Below are positions 11,037 through 20,039 of a stretch of 64,000 bases of DNA, piece after piece. The position numbers were made by a program, and so were the translations under genes. Location: the NCBI GenBank assembly GCA_963665555.2, contig OY762308.1, positions 1,116,001 through 1,180,000 on the forward strand. Direction: 5' to 3'. The notes under the pieces were generated by a model, which did not search any database, was not told where the DNA came from, and worked only from the letters and a program-made list of their open reading frames with translations. The DNA comes from CAXXXW01 sp963665555 (lineage in GTDB: Bacteria; Pseudomonadota; Alphaproteobacteria; Thalassobaculales; Thalassobaculaceae). Positions within the stretch are counted from its first letter, which is position 1; the number at the start of each line of letters is the position of its first letter.

Positions 11037-11761
11037 CGCCGCCGCGCCGGCCCGACGCCATCCTCTTCGACTGGGACAGCACGCTGGTCGACAACTGGGC
11101 CGCCGTCGCCCGCGCGCTGAACGCGACGCTCGCCCGCGCGGGGCTGCCCGAATGGAGCGAGGCGGAGGTGCGGCGGCGCGCGAAGAATTCCGCGCGCGAC
11201 GCCTTCCCGGACCTGTTCGGCGACGGCTGGCGCGACGCGCTCGACTTCTTCTACGCCCGGTTCGCCGAGTTCCACCTGGACGGCGCGCGCCCGCTGCCGG
11301 GGGCGGAGCGGTTGCTGGAGACGCTGCGCGCGCACGGGGTCCCGGCCTCGGTGGTGTCCAACAAGTCCGGCCCCTATCTGCGGGCGGAGGCGGAGAACCT
11401 GGGCTGGAGCGGGCTGTTCGTCCGCCTCGTCGGCGCGGGCGACGCCGCGCGCGACAAGCCGTCGCCCGATCCGGTCCGCCTCGCGCTGGAGGGCACGGGC
11501 GCGGCGGCGGGCGAGGGGGTCTGGCTGGTCGGCGATTCGGCTATCGACATGCAATGCGCCCATCTGGCATCCTGCGTGCCGATCCTGGTCGAGGGCGGAG
11601 TCGCCGCGCCGGAGGATCTCGGGGCGTGGCCGCCGAGGCGCGTCTTCCCCGGCCTCGCGGCCCTCGAACGCGCCTTCCTGGAGGGCGGCCCGGCCCGGCC
11701 GGCGCATCGCCCGCCGAACCGGACCGGCAACAAGAACAAGAAGGGGAGCGAAAACCCATGA
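11033..11761 (+). CDS. HAD-family hydrolase (phosphoglycolate-phosphatase-like)
   Basis: A 242-residue HAD-superfamily phosphatase. Motif I is FDWDSTLVD (about residues 13-21), with the nucleophile Asp14 and acid Asp16. Motif II is VVSNK, motif III the lysine in RDKPSPDP, and motif IV GDSAIDM. The helical cap after motif I resembles Gph/PGPase types, but the substrate cannot be read from sequence. Translation starts at GTG 11033, overlapping the dat stop as GTGA. The last 20 residues are basic and low-complexity, and their coding sequence also contains the hfq ribosome binding site (AAGGGGAG). The gene ends in an ATGA overlap with hfq. Confidence 0.85.
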   Translation: MTPPRRPDAILFDWDSTLVDNWAAVARALNATLARAGLPEWSEAEVRRRAKNSARDAFPDLFGDGWRDALDFFYARFAEFHLDGARPLPGAERLLETLRAHGVPASVVSNKSGPYLRAEAENLGWSGLFVRLVGAGDAARDKPSPDPVRLALEGTGAAAGEGVWLVGDSAIDMQCAHLASCVPILVEGGVAAPEDLGAWPPRRVFPGLAALERAFLEGGPARPAHRPPNRTGNKNKKGSENP

Positions 11762-12003
11762 CGTCCGAAAAGTCCCAGAATGTCCAGGAAGTGTTCCTGA
11801 ACGCCATCCGCAAGAACAAGACGGCGGTGACGATCTTCCTGGTGAACGGCGTCAAGCTGCAGGGCGTCGTGACCTGGTTCGACAATTTCTCGCTGCTGCT
11901 GCGGCGCGACGCGCATTCCCAGCTGGTCTACAAGCACGCCATCTCCACCATCATGCCGGGACAGCCGGTGAACCTCTTCGATGAGCGCCGGGACGACGGC
12001 TGA
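11758..12003 (+). CDS. hfq: RNA chaperone Hfq
   Basis: An 81-residue Sm-like protein that forms a hexameric ring and pairs small RNAs with mRNAs. The Sm1 motif (VFLNAIRKNKTAVTIFLVNG) and Sm2 core YKHAISTIMP are intact, including the conserved KHA. There is no long acidic tail; the C-terminus is the short NLFDERRDDG usual in alphaproteobacteria. The ATG overlaps the HAD gene stop by four bases with AAGGGGAG 10-17 bases upstream. The start of hflX (ATG 11981) lies inside the last codons of hfq. Confidence 0.96.
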   Translation: MTSEKSQNVQEVFLNAIRKNKTAVTIFLVNGVKLQGVVTWFDNFSLLLRRDAHSQLVYKHAISTIMPGQPVNLFDERRDDG

Positions 12004-13407
12004 CCCGGGGCGCGACCGCGGCGCGGCCGGCGCGAACGGGGGGGCGGCGGCGCGCGCACGCGCGCCATCGTCCTGCACCCCGAGGTCGACGGCCCGGCCG
12101 GCGCCGCGCCCCGGCGCGACCCGGACGAGCGGCTGCGCGAGGCGGTCGGCCTGGCCGAGGCGATCGACCTCGACATCCGCCACCGGGAGGTCGCGCGCGT
12201 CGGCCGGCGCCGCGCCGCGACGCTGTTCGGCCGGGGCGCGGTCGAGCGGATCGCCGGCCTCGCGGCCGAATGCGACGCGGAGCTCGTCGTGGTGGACGGC
12301 GCGCTCGCGCCCGCCCAGCAGCGCAACCTGGAGCGCGCCTGGAACGCCAAGGTCATCGACCGCACGGCGCTGATCCTCGAAATCTTCGGCGCGCGCGCGG
12401 CGACGGCCGAGGGCCGGCTGCAGGTCGATCTCGCGGCCCTCACCTTCCAGCGCACGCGGCTCGTGCGCTCCTGGACCCATCTGGAGCGCCAGCGCGGCGG
12501 GGCCGGTTTCCTCGGCGGGCCGGGCGAGAGCCAGATCGAACTCGACCGCCGCCTGATCGACGACCGGATCGCGCGGCTCAAGCGCGAACTCGGCCGGGTG
12601 GCGCGCACGCGCGGCCTGCACCGGGCGGCGCGGCGGCGCGCGCCCCATCCGGTCGTCGCCTTCGTCGGCTACACCAACGCCGGCAAGTCCACCCTGTTCA
12701 ACCGGCTGGCCGCCTCTTCCGTGCTGGCGCGGGACATGCTGTTCGCGACGCTCGACCCGACGATGCGCCGCCTGCCGCTGCCGTCGGGCCGGGCCGCGAT
12801 CCTCTCCGACACGGTGGGGTTCATCTCGGACCTGCCGACGCATCTCGTCGCCGCCTTCCGCGCCACGCTGGAGGAGGTGAGGGAGGCCGAAATCCTGGTC
12901 CATGTGCTGGACGCGAGCCACCCCGAACGCGACCGCCAGAAGGCCGACGTGGAGAAGGTGCTTGAGGAGCTCGGCGTCGCCGACCGCATGGCCGGGGGCC
13001 GGGCGGTCGAGGCGTTCAACAAGATCGACCTGCTCCCGCCCGCCGAGCGCCGGGCGCTGCTGGAGCGGCCCGGCGAGGCGCGGGTCGCGCTTTCGGCGCT
13101 GACGGGGGAGGGGTGCGGCGCGCTCCTCGAACGGCTCGACGACATGCTCGGCGCCGCCGACATCGCCGCGACCTGGCGGCTCGACCCGGCGGCGGGCGCG
13201 GCCGTCGCCTGGCTGCACCGCCACGGGAGGGTCGTGGGGCAGGAGTACCGCGACGGCGGGCTGCTGGTCTCCGCCGTGCTCGACCCGGCCGACGCGGCCC
13301 GTTTCGACGACCGTTTCGCGGCCGTCGCCGCGCGCCGCCGGGCCTCCGCGGCGGATGGCGGCGCGGCGCGGAGAAAGTCCTTGGCACTCTCCCGGCCGGA
13401 GTGCTAG
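11981..13407 (+). CDS. hflX: ribosome-associated GTPase HflX, reading frame interrupted near the N-terminus
   Basis: HflX is a GTPase that splits stalled ribosomes. From 12061 the frame encodes a complete HflX: N-terminal nucleotide-binding domain, LFGRGAVERI, the GGPGES motif near 12517-12534, GTPase Walker A GYTNAGKST, the switch region DTVGFI and NKID. That frame has no ATG, GTG or TTG between the hfq stop (12001-12003) and a GTG at 12289, which would delete the N-terminal domain. The natural ATG at 11981 (MSAGTTADPGRDRG) is in another frame, and one extra G in the G7 run at 12038-12044 would join the two exactly. It is therefore a homopolymer error or a real frameshift. The last eight codons and stop form the CIRCE element of groESL. 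Confidence 0.82.
13381..13407 (+). promoter_or_regulatory. CIRCE element, HrcA operator of groESL
   Basis: TTGGCACTC-N9-GAGTGCTAG matches the CIRCE consensus TTAGCACTC-N9-GAGTGCTAA at 16 of 18 arm positions. It lies 60 bases before the groES ATG and is completely inside hflX: it encodes the final LALSRPEC residues and its last three bases are the hflX TAG stop. TTGGCA at 13381-13386 could also serve as a -35 hexamer. In alphaproteobacteria CIRCE binds the HrcA repressor and limits groESL outside heat shock; no hrcA gene is in this window. Confidence 0.9.
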
Positions 13408-13467
13408 CTTCCGCGCCCGGCCGATCCGGCCGCCCGACGCAATCCACGCCCAACCGAGGAGCACGCC

Positions 13468-13755
13468 ATGGCATTCCGACCCTTGAACGACCGCGTGGTC
13501 GTCGAGGCGCTCGAAAGCGAGACCAAGACCGCCGGCGGGATCATCATCCCCGACGCCGCCAAGGAAAGACCCATGCGGGGCAAGGTCGTCTCCGTCGGCC
13601 CCGGCGGCCGCGACAAGGACGGCGCGCGCGTCCCGATGGCGCTCGGGGAAGGCGACACGGTCCTCTACGGCAAATGGTCCGGCACCGAAGTGAAGATCGA
13701 CGGCAAGGACCTGCTGATCATGCGCGAATCGGACGTCATGGGCGTCCTCGACTGA
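13468..13755 (+). CDS. groES: co-chaperonin GroES
   Basis: The 95-residue lid of the GroEL folding chamber. It begins MAFRPLNDRVVVEALE and contains the mobile loop SETKTAGGIIIPDAAKE (about residues 19-35) and the C-terminal ESDVMGVLD. Length and motifs are standard. A strong GAGGAG ribosome binding site lies seven bases before the ATG, and CIRCE lies 60 bases upstream. It forms an operon with groEL. Confidence 0.97.
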   Translation: MAFRPLNDRVVVEALESETKTAGGIIIPDAAKERPMRGKVVSVGPGGRDKDGARVPMALGEGDTVLYGKWSGTEVKIDGKDLLIMRESDVMGVLD

Positions 13756-13762
13756 ACCGGAG

Positions 13763-13783
13763 GCCCCGCCCGCCGGGCGGGGC
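13763..13783 (+). other. stem-loop between groES and groEL
   Basis: A 9-bp GC stem (13763-13771 with 13775-13783) with a three-base loop lies seven bases after the groES stop. Heat-shock-dependent cleavage of groESL mRNA between the two genes has been described in Agrobacterium; that this hairpin has such a role here is inference. It has no T-run, so it is not an intrinsic terminator. Confidence 0.5.
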
Positions 13784-13840
13784 GGAAACCCGCGCGCGCC
13801 GCCCCCGGCGGCGGACGCGCCGAACGGAAGGAGGGCCGGA

Positions 13841-15499
<1,659 letters not shown>

Positions 15500-15523
15500 G
15501 CCGGTTCGCCCGGACGTTCCGGC

Positions 15524-15559
15524 GGGGCCGCGGGCCAGCGCTCGCGGCCCCGTCGTTTT
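15524..15559 (+). terminator. intrinsic terminator of the groESL operon
   Basis: A 9-bp GC stem (GGGGCCGCG at 15524-15532 with CGCGGCCCC at 15543-15551), a ten-base loop and the T-rich GTCGTTTT at 15552-15559 lie just after groEL on the plus strand. Confidence 0.8.
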
Positions 15560-15587
15560 CGCGCCCCCGGACCGGACCGGACACGCC

Positions 15588-16475
15588 ATGCCCTCCTCCC
15601 GCTGGCCCGGCGCCGATTCCGTCGCCGCCATCCTGCGCGAGACGGCCGATTCCGTCGTCCTGCCGCGCCACCGCGCGCTGGCCGAGGGCGAGGTGCGGGA
15701 GAAAACCGGCCCGAAGGACCTGGTGACCGTCGCCGACATCGAGGCCGAGCGCCGGATCGCGCCCCGGCTGCGCGCCCTGCTGCCGGGATCGGTCGTGGTG
15801 GGGGAGGAGGCCGCGGCCGCCGACCCGTCGCTCCTGCGCCACCTGGAGGCGGGCGACGCGCCGGCCTGGATCGTCGATCCCGTCGACGGCACCGGCAATT
15901 TCGCCAACGGCAAGCGGTATTTCTGCGTCATGGCCGCGCTCGCCGCCGGCGGGGAGACGGTGCTGGGCGTCATCCTGGACCCGCTCGGCGAATGCTGGGC
16001 CGCGGCCGAGAAGGGGGGAGGGGCCTGGCTCCACGCCTATAATGGCGGCGCGCCGGAGCGTATGCGCGTCGCCGCCCCGGTCCCGCTTTCGGAGATGTGG
16101 GGCGGGTTCAACGCCCGCTTCCTCGAAAGCCCGCTGCGCGAAGAGGTGCGGGCGCGGGCGAGCGCCGCGCTCCACGACCGCTACAGCCTCGGCTGCGCGG
16201 GCCACGAGCACATGCGCGCGGCGCGCGGCGTCGGGCATTTCACCTTCCACGCCCGGACCATGCCCTGGGACCACGCGCCCGGCTGCCTGATCCACGCCGA
16301 GGCCGGCGGCGTTCAGGCCCGCATCGACGGAACCCCCTACCGCCCGTCCGGCCTCTCCGGCGGCCTGCTCGCCGCCACCGACCGCGAAAGCTGGCGCGCG
16401 CTCCGAAACGCGCTGTTCGGGGAAGGGGCCGCGCCGGAACCCCGCGCCTTCGCCCGCTCCGACCCGCGCCGCTAG
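15588..16475 (+). CDS. inositol monophosphatase family phosphatase
   Basis: A 295-residue lithium-sensitive-type phosphatase (IMPase/SuhB/HisN superfamily). The metal-binding set is present: KTGPKDLVTVADIEAE near residue 40, GEEAA (about 72-76), DPVDGTGNFANG (about 101-112) and the C-terminal MPWDHAPGCLI (about 225-235). The N-terminal region fits neither SuhB nor CysQ closely, and the substrate (inositol phosphate, histidinol phosphate or other) is not decided by these motifs. Its last five codons and TAG overlap copy 1 of a 49-bp direct repeat derived from the argC 3' end. In that copy the IMPase TAG and the reverse-strand argC-type stop share CTAG, suggesting that the two genes once converged with overlapping stops. 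Confidence 0.82.
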   Translation: MPSSRWPGADSVAAILRETADSVVLPRHRALAEGEVREKTGPKDLVTVADIEAERRIAPRLRALLPGSVVVGEEAAAADPSLLRHLEAGDAPAWIVDPVDGTGNFANGKRYFCVMAALAAGGETVLGVILDPLGECWAAAEKGGGAWLHAYNGGAPERMRVAAPVPLSEMWGGFNARFLESPLREEVRARASAALHDRYSLGCAGHEHMRAARGVGHFTFHARTMPWDHAPGCLIHAEAGGVQARIDGTPYRPSGLSGGLLAATDRESWRALRNALFGEGAAPEPRAFARSDPRR

Positions 16476-16507
16476 GCCGCCAGGCGCTCGCCGAGGCCGG
16501 CGGCGGG
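16459..16507. repeat. direct repeat copy 1 (argC 3'-end duplicate) flanking the vapBC-type cassette
   Basis: These 49 bases match 17158-17206 with three mismatches and no gap. Read on the minus strand, copy 1 encodes PAAGLGERLAA followed by TAG, against PAAGLGARLAA followed by TGA at the true argC end. It begins 10 bases beyond the toxin stop codon. Confidence 0.9.
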
Positions 16508-16516
16508 CGCGCGGCG

Positions 16517-16901
16517 TCACCACAGGCGCTCGACGCCGTAGCGGTCGAACAACGCCTCGTTCGAGACCAGTACGAGGCCCCGTTCCAATGCCTGGGCGAC
16601 CAGCATCCTGTCGAACGGATCGCGATGATGGCCGGGTAGCGCTCCGGCGCGGGCCGCTTCCGACACCGTGATCGCGATCGCCTCGAACCCTTGGTTGGCG
16701 ATGTGCCTGGGTATCGTTCGCGAAGGCGTCGGCGCCGGGGAGTTTCCCGAGCCGGCGCTTGGTCGCGATCTCCCAAGCCGACGCGGCGCTGACCAGAACA
16801 GCGTTCCCGCTGTCTCCGATCGCCGCGCGGGCGCGTGGCGACAGGCGCTCGTCTCCGGCGAACCACCACAACAGGGCGTGCGTGTCGAGAAGAAGCAGCA
16901 C
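16517..16901 (-). pseudogene. vapC: VapC-type PIN-domain toxin, frameshifted
   Basis: Starting at GTG 16899-16901 the frame encodes a typical PIN ribonuclease toxin: MLLLLDTHALLWWFAGD with catalytic Asp6, then SAASAWEIATKRRLGKL with the conserved Glu. After ANDT the frame changes. The rest of the protein (HIANQGFEAIAITVSEA, HHRDPFDRMLVAQA, a C-terminal Asp region and VERLW-stop) continues in the next frame to the TGA at 16517-16519. Removing one base from the GGG at 16709-16711 restores a normal 127-residue protein. All PIN acidic residues survive in the repaired version. It may be a sequencing error or a recently inactivated toxin. The antitoxin gene lies six bases upstream. Confidence 0.8.
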
Positions 16902-16907
16902 CCCGCG

Positions 16908-17147
16908 CTACCCCTTCCCCTCCCAGAGGTCGAGTTCGTCGTCGGGCAGGGGATCGAAGAAATCGTCGGGGACGACGAGTTCCCCCTTCATGGCGCCGAA
17001 TTTCCGCTTCCCTCCCGGCTCCGCGCAGGGGACGAGGCGCGCGACGGAGCGGCCGTCGCGGGCGATGACGATCTCCTCGCCCGCCTGGGCGCGGTCCAGC
17101 AGGCTCGGAAGTTCGGCCTTCGCCCGTTCGACATCCACTTGCGCCAT
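16908..17147 (-). CDS. Phd/YefM-type antitoxin of the PIN toxin
   Basis: A 79-residue antitoxin in the Phd/prevent-host-death family. MAQVDVERAKAELPSLLDRA, AGEEIVIARDGRSVARLVP and a C-terminal acidic and aromatic tail (DDFFDPLPDDELDLWEGKG) follow the usual plan of an N-terminal DNA-binding fold that autorepresses the operon and a C-terminus that wraps the toxin. The toxin GTG begins six bases after its TAG. The operon sits between argC and the IMPase gene, inside a pair of 49-bp direct repeats, and lacks any integrase or transposase. Confidence 0.85.
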   Translation of the reverse strand: MAQVDVERAKAELPSLLDRAQAGEEIVIARDGRSVARLVPCAEPGGKRKFGAMKGELVVPDDFFDPLPDDELDLWEGKG

Positions 17148-17157
17148 ATCCGGCTCC

Positions 17158-17206
17158 CCGACCCGCGCCGTCAGGCCGCCAGGCGCGCGCCGAGGCCGGC
17201 GGCGGG
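17158..17206. repeat. direct repeat copy 2, native argC 3' end
   Basis: This is the argC-proximal copy of the 49-bp repeat; it includes the argC stop codon (17171-17173) and its last 11 codons plus 13 bases beyond the stop. The antitoxin ATG (17145-17147) begins 11 bases away. See the partner at 16459-16507. Confidence 0.9.
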
Positions 17207-18133
17207 GTCGAGGCCGAGGGCGAGGTTCAGGCACTGCACGGCCGCGCCGGACGCGCCCTTGCCGAGGTTGTCGAGCGTCGCCGCGAGCAGGCACTGGCCG
17301 GTCTCGGCCCGGCCGAACACGGCGAGCCGCATCCCGTTCGTGCCGTTCAACGCCTCGGGGTCGAGTTCCGGCGCCGCGGCGCCGGGCGAGAAGGGCGCGA
17401 CCGTCACGAACCCGCCCCGGCCCGCGTAGCGCGCCGCCAGCGCGGCGTGGATGTCGGCGGGCGAGGGGCGGCCGGGCAGCGCCCACAGTTGCAGCGGGAC
17501 CTGCACCAGCATCCCCTGGCGGTAACGGCCGACCGCGGGCGCGAACACCGGCGGCCGGTCGAGCAGGGCGTGGACTTGCATCTCCGGCAGGTGCTTGTGC
17601 GCCAGCGCGAGGCCGTAGGCGTAGAACGCCGGCGCCGCGCCGCCATCGGCCCCCTCGAACCGGGCGATCAGCGCCTTGCCGCCGCCCGAATAGCCGGACA
17701 CGGCGTTCACCGTCAGGGGAAAGTCCGGCGGCAGCAGCCCGGCCTCGACCAGCGGCCGGACCAGCGCGACGAAGCCGGTCGGGTAGCAGCCGGGGTTGGC
17801 GATCCGCGCGGCCGACCGGATCGCGTCCTCCTGGCCGTCCGCCATTTCCGGGAAGCCATAGGTCCAGCCCGGCGCGACGCGGTGCGCGGTCGAGGCGTCG
17901 ATGACGCGCACGCGGTCGTTCTCGACCAGCGCGACGGCCTCGCGCGCCGCGTCGTCGGGCAGGCAGAGGATGACGGCGTCGGCGGCGTTCAGCGCGCGCC
18001 GGCGCGCCTCGCGGTCCTTGCGCTCGGAGTCGTCGAGGCGGATCGGCGAGATGTCGCGGCGCCCGGCCAGGCGCTCGCGGATTTGCAGCCCCGTCGTCCC
18101 GGCCTCGCCATCGATAAAGACCCGCGCGGTCAT
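17171..18133 (-). CDS. argC: N-acetyl-gamma-glutamyl-phosphate reductase, type 2
   Basis: A 320-residue reductase of arginine synthesis that makes N-acetylglutamate semialdehyde with NADPH. It is the short type 2 ArgC: VFIDGEAGTTGLQIRERL at the N-terminus (NADP-binding), the catalytic cysteine in IANPGCYPTGF and SGYSGGGKALI, and the histidine region AHKHLPEMQ. The ATG at 18131-18133 (MTARVFIDGEAG) is preferred over one 20 codons upstream that would add a basic leader. An AT-rich TATAAA on the minus strand at 18253-18258 may belong to its promoter. The 3' end is duplicated across the neighbouring TA cassette. Confidence 0.94.
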   Translation of the reverse strand: MTARVFIDGEAGTTGLQIRERLAGRRDISPIRLDDSERKDREARRRALNAADAVILCLPDDAAREAVALVENDRVRVIDASTAHRVAPGWTYGFPEMADGQEDAIRSAARIANPGCYPTGFVALVRPLVEAGLLPPDFPLTVNAVSGYSGGGKALIARFEGADGGAAPAFYAYGLALAHKHLPEMQVHALLDRPPVFAPAVGRYRQGMLVQVPLQLWALPGRPSPADIHAALAARYAGRGGFVTVAPFSPGAAAPELDPEALNGTNGMRLAVFGRAETGQCLLAATLDNLGKGASGAAVQCLNLALGLDPAAGLGARLAA

Positions 18134-18274
18134 CGCCCGTCTCCACGCCCGTTCGCAAGCCCGCTCCCTAGGCCGGCCGGGAAGGGGCGTCAACGGGTTT
18201 CCGCGCCGCCCGGCGCGTTCCGGCGCTTCGGGATTCGGTCGAAGTCAGGGATTTTATATCCGGGAAACAACGGT

Positions 18275-19150
18275 CTAAAGAGGTTTCTTCGCGTTCTCCG
18301 CCGCCTTGGCGCGCGCCCAGCGCGCCTCCATTTCCTCCAGGCCGGCGTCCTCCGGCCCGACGCCGAGCTCCTCGGCCAGCATCCGCTCGACCGCCCGGAA
18401 GCGGGTTTCGAACTTCGCGTTGGCGCGGCGCAGCGCGGTTTCGGGATCGACGCCGGCATGGCGCGCGAGGTTGGCGCAGGCGAACAGCAGGTCGCCGATC
18501 TCGTCCTCGACCGCGCCGGCGTCGCGCGCGCCGGGCGGCGCGGCCAGTTCGGCCGCCGCCTCGTCCAGTTCCTCCGCGACCTTGGCCAGCACCGGGGCGG
18601 CGTCCGGCCAGTCGAAGCCGACGCGGGCGGCCCGGCGCTGCAGCCTGGCGGCGCGCATGAGCGCGGGGAAGGCGGCGCCGACCCCGTCGAGCGCGCCGGC
18701 GGTCCGCCCGTCCGCGGCGGCCTTGCGCGCGCGCTCCTCCGCCTTTTGCGCCTCCCAGGCGCCGGGAGGCAGGCCGGCGCCGGCGCGGTCGCCGAACACA
18801 TGGGGGTGGCGGCGCACCATCTTGTCGGCGATCCCGCCGGCCACCTCGGCGAAGTCGAAACGCCCGGCCTCCTCGGCCATGCGGGCGTGGTAGACGACCT
18901 GCAGCAGCAGGTCGCCCAACTCGTCGCGCAGCGCCGCGAAATCGCCCTCGGCGATGGCGCCGGCGACCTCGTAGGCCTCCTCGACGGTGTAGGGCGCGAT
19001 GGTGGCGAAGGTCTGTTCGAGGTCCCACGGGCAGCCGCCCTCGGGGTTCCGCAGCGCCGCCATGACGGCGAGCAGGCGGTCGATCCCGCGGCCTTCGGGG
19101 ACCGGGATCGGCGAGGGCGCCCGGCGGGAGGGCGGGCCGGAGCCGGACAT
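18275..19150 (-). CDS. mazG: nucleoside triphosphate pyrophosphohydrolase MazG
   Basis: A 291-residue all-alpha NTP pyrophosphatase that hydrolyses NTPs to NMP and PPi. Two tandem MazG domains are visible: the first with CPWDLEQTFATIAPYTVEEAY and EELGD-type metal ligands (RDELGDLLLQVVYHA), the second with AEELDEAAAEL and EDEIGDLLFACANLA. The ATG at 19148-19150 has AAGGA seven bases upstream; the upstream in-frame starts would encode residues lying across an AT-rich palindrome and are rejected. It is the last gene of the minus-strand run that starts with rlpA. Confidence 0.93.
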   Translation of the reverse strand: MSGSGPPSRRAPSPIPVPEGRGIDRLLAVMAALRNPEGGCPWDLEQTFATIAPYTVEEAYEVAGAIAEGDFAALRDELGDLLLQVVYHARMAEEAGRFDFAEVAGGIADKMVRRHPHVFGDRAGAGLPPGAWEAQKAEERARKAAADGRTAGALDGVGAAFPALMRAARLQRRAARVGFDWPDAAPVLAKVAEELDEAAAELAAPPGARDAGAVEDEIGDLLFACANLARHAGVDPETALRRANAKFETRFRAVERMLAEELGVGPEDAGLEEMEARWARAKAAENAKKPL

Positions 19151-19180
19151 GGCGCGTCCTTTCCTGTCGTCCTGTTGTCG

Positions 19181-19196
19181 CATAATATATATTATG
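19181..19196. promoter_or_regulatory. AT-rich perfect palindrome upstream of mazG
   Basis: CATAATATATATTATG is a perfect 16-base palindrome standing out from the very GC-rich surroundings. It lies 31 bases before the mazG ATG and 70 bases past the MBL gene stop, the position of an operator or promoter -10 region. No regulator can be named from it. Confidence 0.6.
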
Positions 19197-19265
19197 GGAA
19201 ATACAAGGTCGATCCGCATCCCGTTGAACCCGAACGGCTTTCCCGCGCCGGCGCCTCGAAACGCC

Positions 19266-20039
19266 TCACAACTCCAGCGCCAGCCCGTCGTAGGCCGGCT
19301 CCACGCCCGGCGGCAGCCGCGCCATCAGCCAGTCGTAGTCGAGATCGGACGTCATGTGCGTCAGGTAGGCCCGCCGGGGCCGCGCCGCCTCGATCCAGGA
19401 GAGCGTGCGCGCCAGCCCGGAATGCGCCAGCGACTCGCGCTCGCGCAGGCAATCGACGATCCACACCTCCAGGCCGCGCAACCGTTCGAGCTCCGCTTGC
19501 GTCATCGACGCCACGTCGGTGGAGTACGCGAAGCGGCCGTCGAACACGAAGCCGAGGCTCTCGCCGCCCGCGCCGTGGTCCTGGCGCACCGGGCGCACCT
19601 CCATCCCGCCGAGCCGGAACGGCTCCAGCGCCAGTTCGCGCGCCGCCAGCGGCGGCCGGAAATAGGACGGGCTGTTCGCCGACGCCCGGAACATGTAGCC
19701 GAAACGCCCCTCCAGCATGTCGAGCGTCTTGCGGTCGCCGAACACCTCGATCTGGCGACCCATGCGCCAGAACATCGGGCGCAGGTCGTCCACGCCGTGC
19801 GTGTGGTCGGCGTGGCCGTGCGTGTAGAGCACGGCGTCGACCCGTTGCGCGTCGGCGTCCAGCAGCTGCTCGCGCAGGTCGGGCGAGGTGTCGACCAGCA
19901 GCGCGAAATCGCCGTTCTCGACCAGCACGGAGCAGCGGCGGCGGCGGTTCCGCGGATTGGCCGGGTCGCAGCGGCCCCAGTTGTTCCCCAGGGACGGAAC
20001 CCCGATGGACGACCCGCAGCCGAGGACCGTGACCTTCAT
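19266..20039 (-). CDS. MBL-fold metallohydrolase (PhnP-like)
   Basis: A 257-residue metallo-beta-lactamase-fold hydrolase. MKVTVLGCGSSIGVPSLG is the first strand, and THGHADHTHGVDDLR is the HxHxDH metal motif (about residues 76-81); ASNSPSYF-like and QDHGAGGESLGFVFD segments follow, with YSTDVASM and a late YLTHMTSDLDYD supplying further ligands. Members next to tatD and metG are annotated as PhnP-like phosphodiesterases, but no phosphonate genes are present, so the substrate is unknown. Its ATG overlaps the tatD stop by four bases. Confidence 0.87.
   Translation of the reverse strand: MKVTVLGCGSSIGVPSLGNNWGRCDPANPRNRRRRCSVLVENGDFALLVDTSPDLREQLLDADAQRVDAVLYTHGHADHTHGVDDLRPMFWRMGRQIEVFGDRKTLDMLEGRFGYMFRASANSPSYFRPPLAARELALEPFRLGGMEVRPVRQDHGAGGESLGFVFDGRFAYSTDVASMTQAELERLRGLEVWIVDCLRERESLAHSGLARTLSWIEAARPRRAYLTHMTSDLDYDWLMARLPPGVEPAYDGLALEL

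Noticed and set aside
19151..19219. Longer mazG start 23 codons upstream
   Set aside because: It would run through the AT-rich palindrome; the downstream ATG has a good ribosome binding site and better family length.
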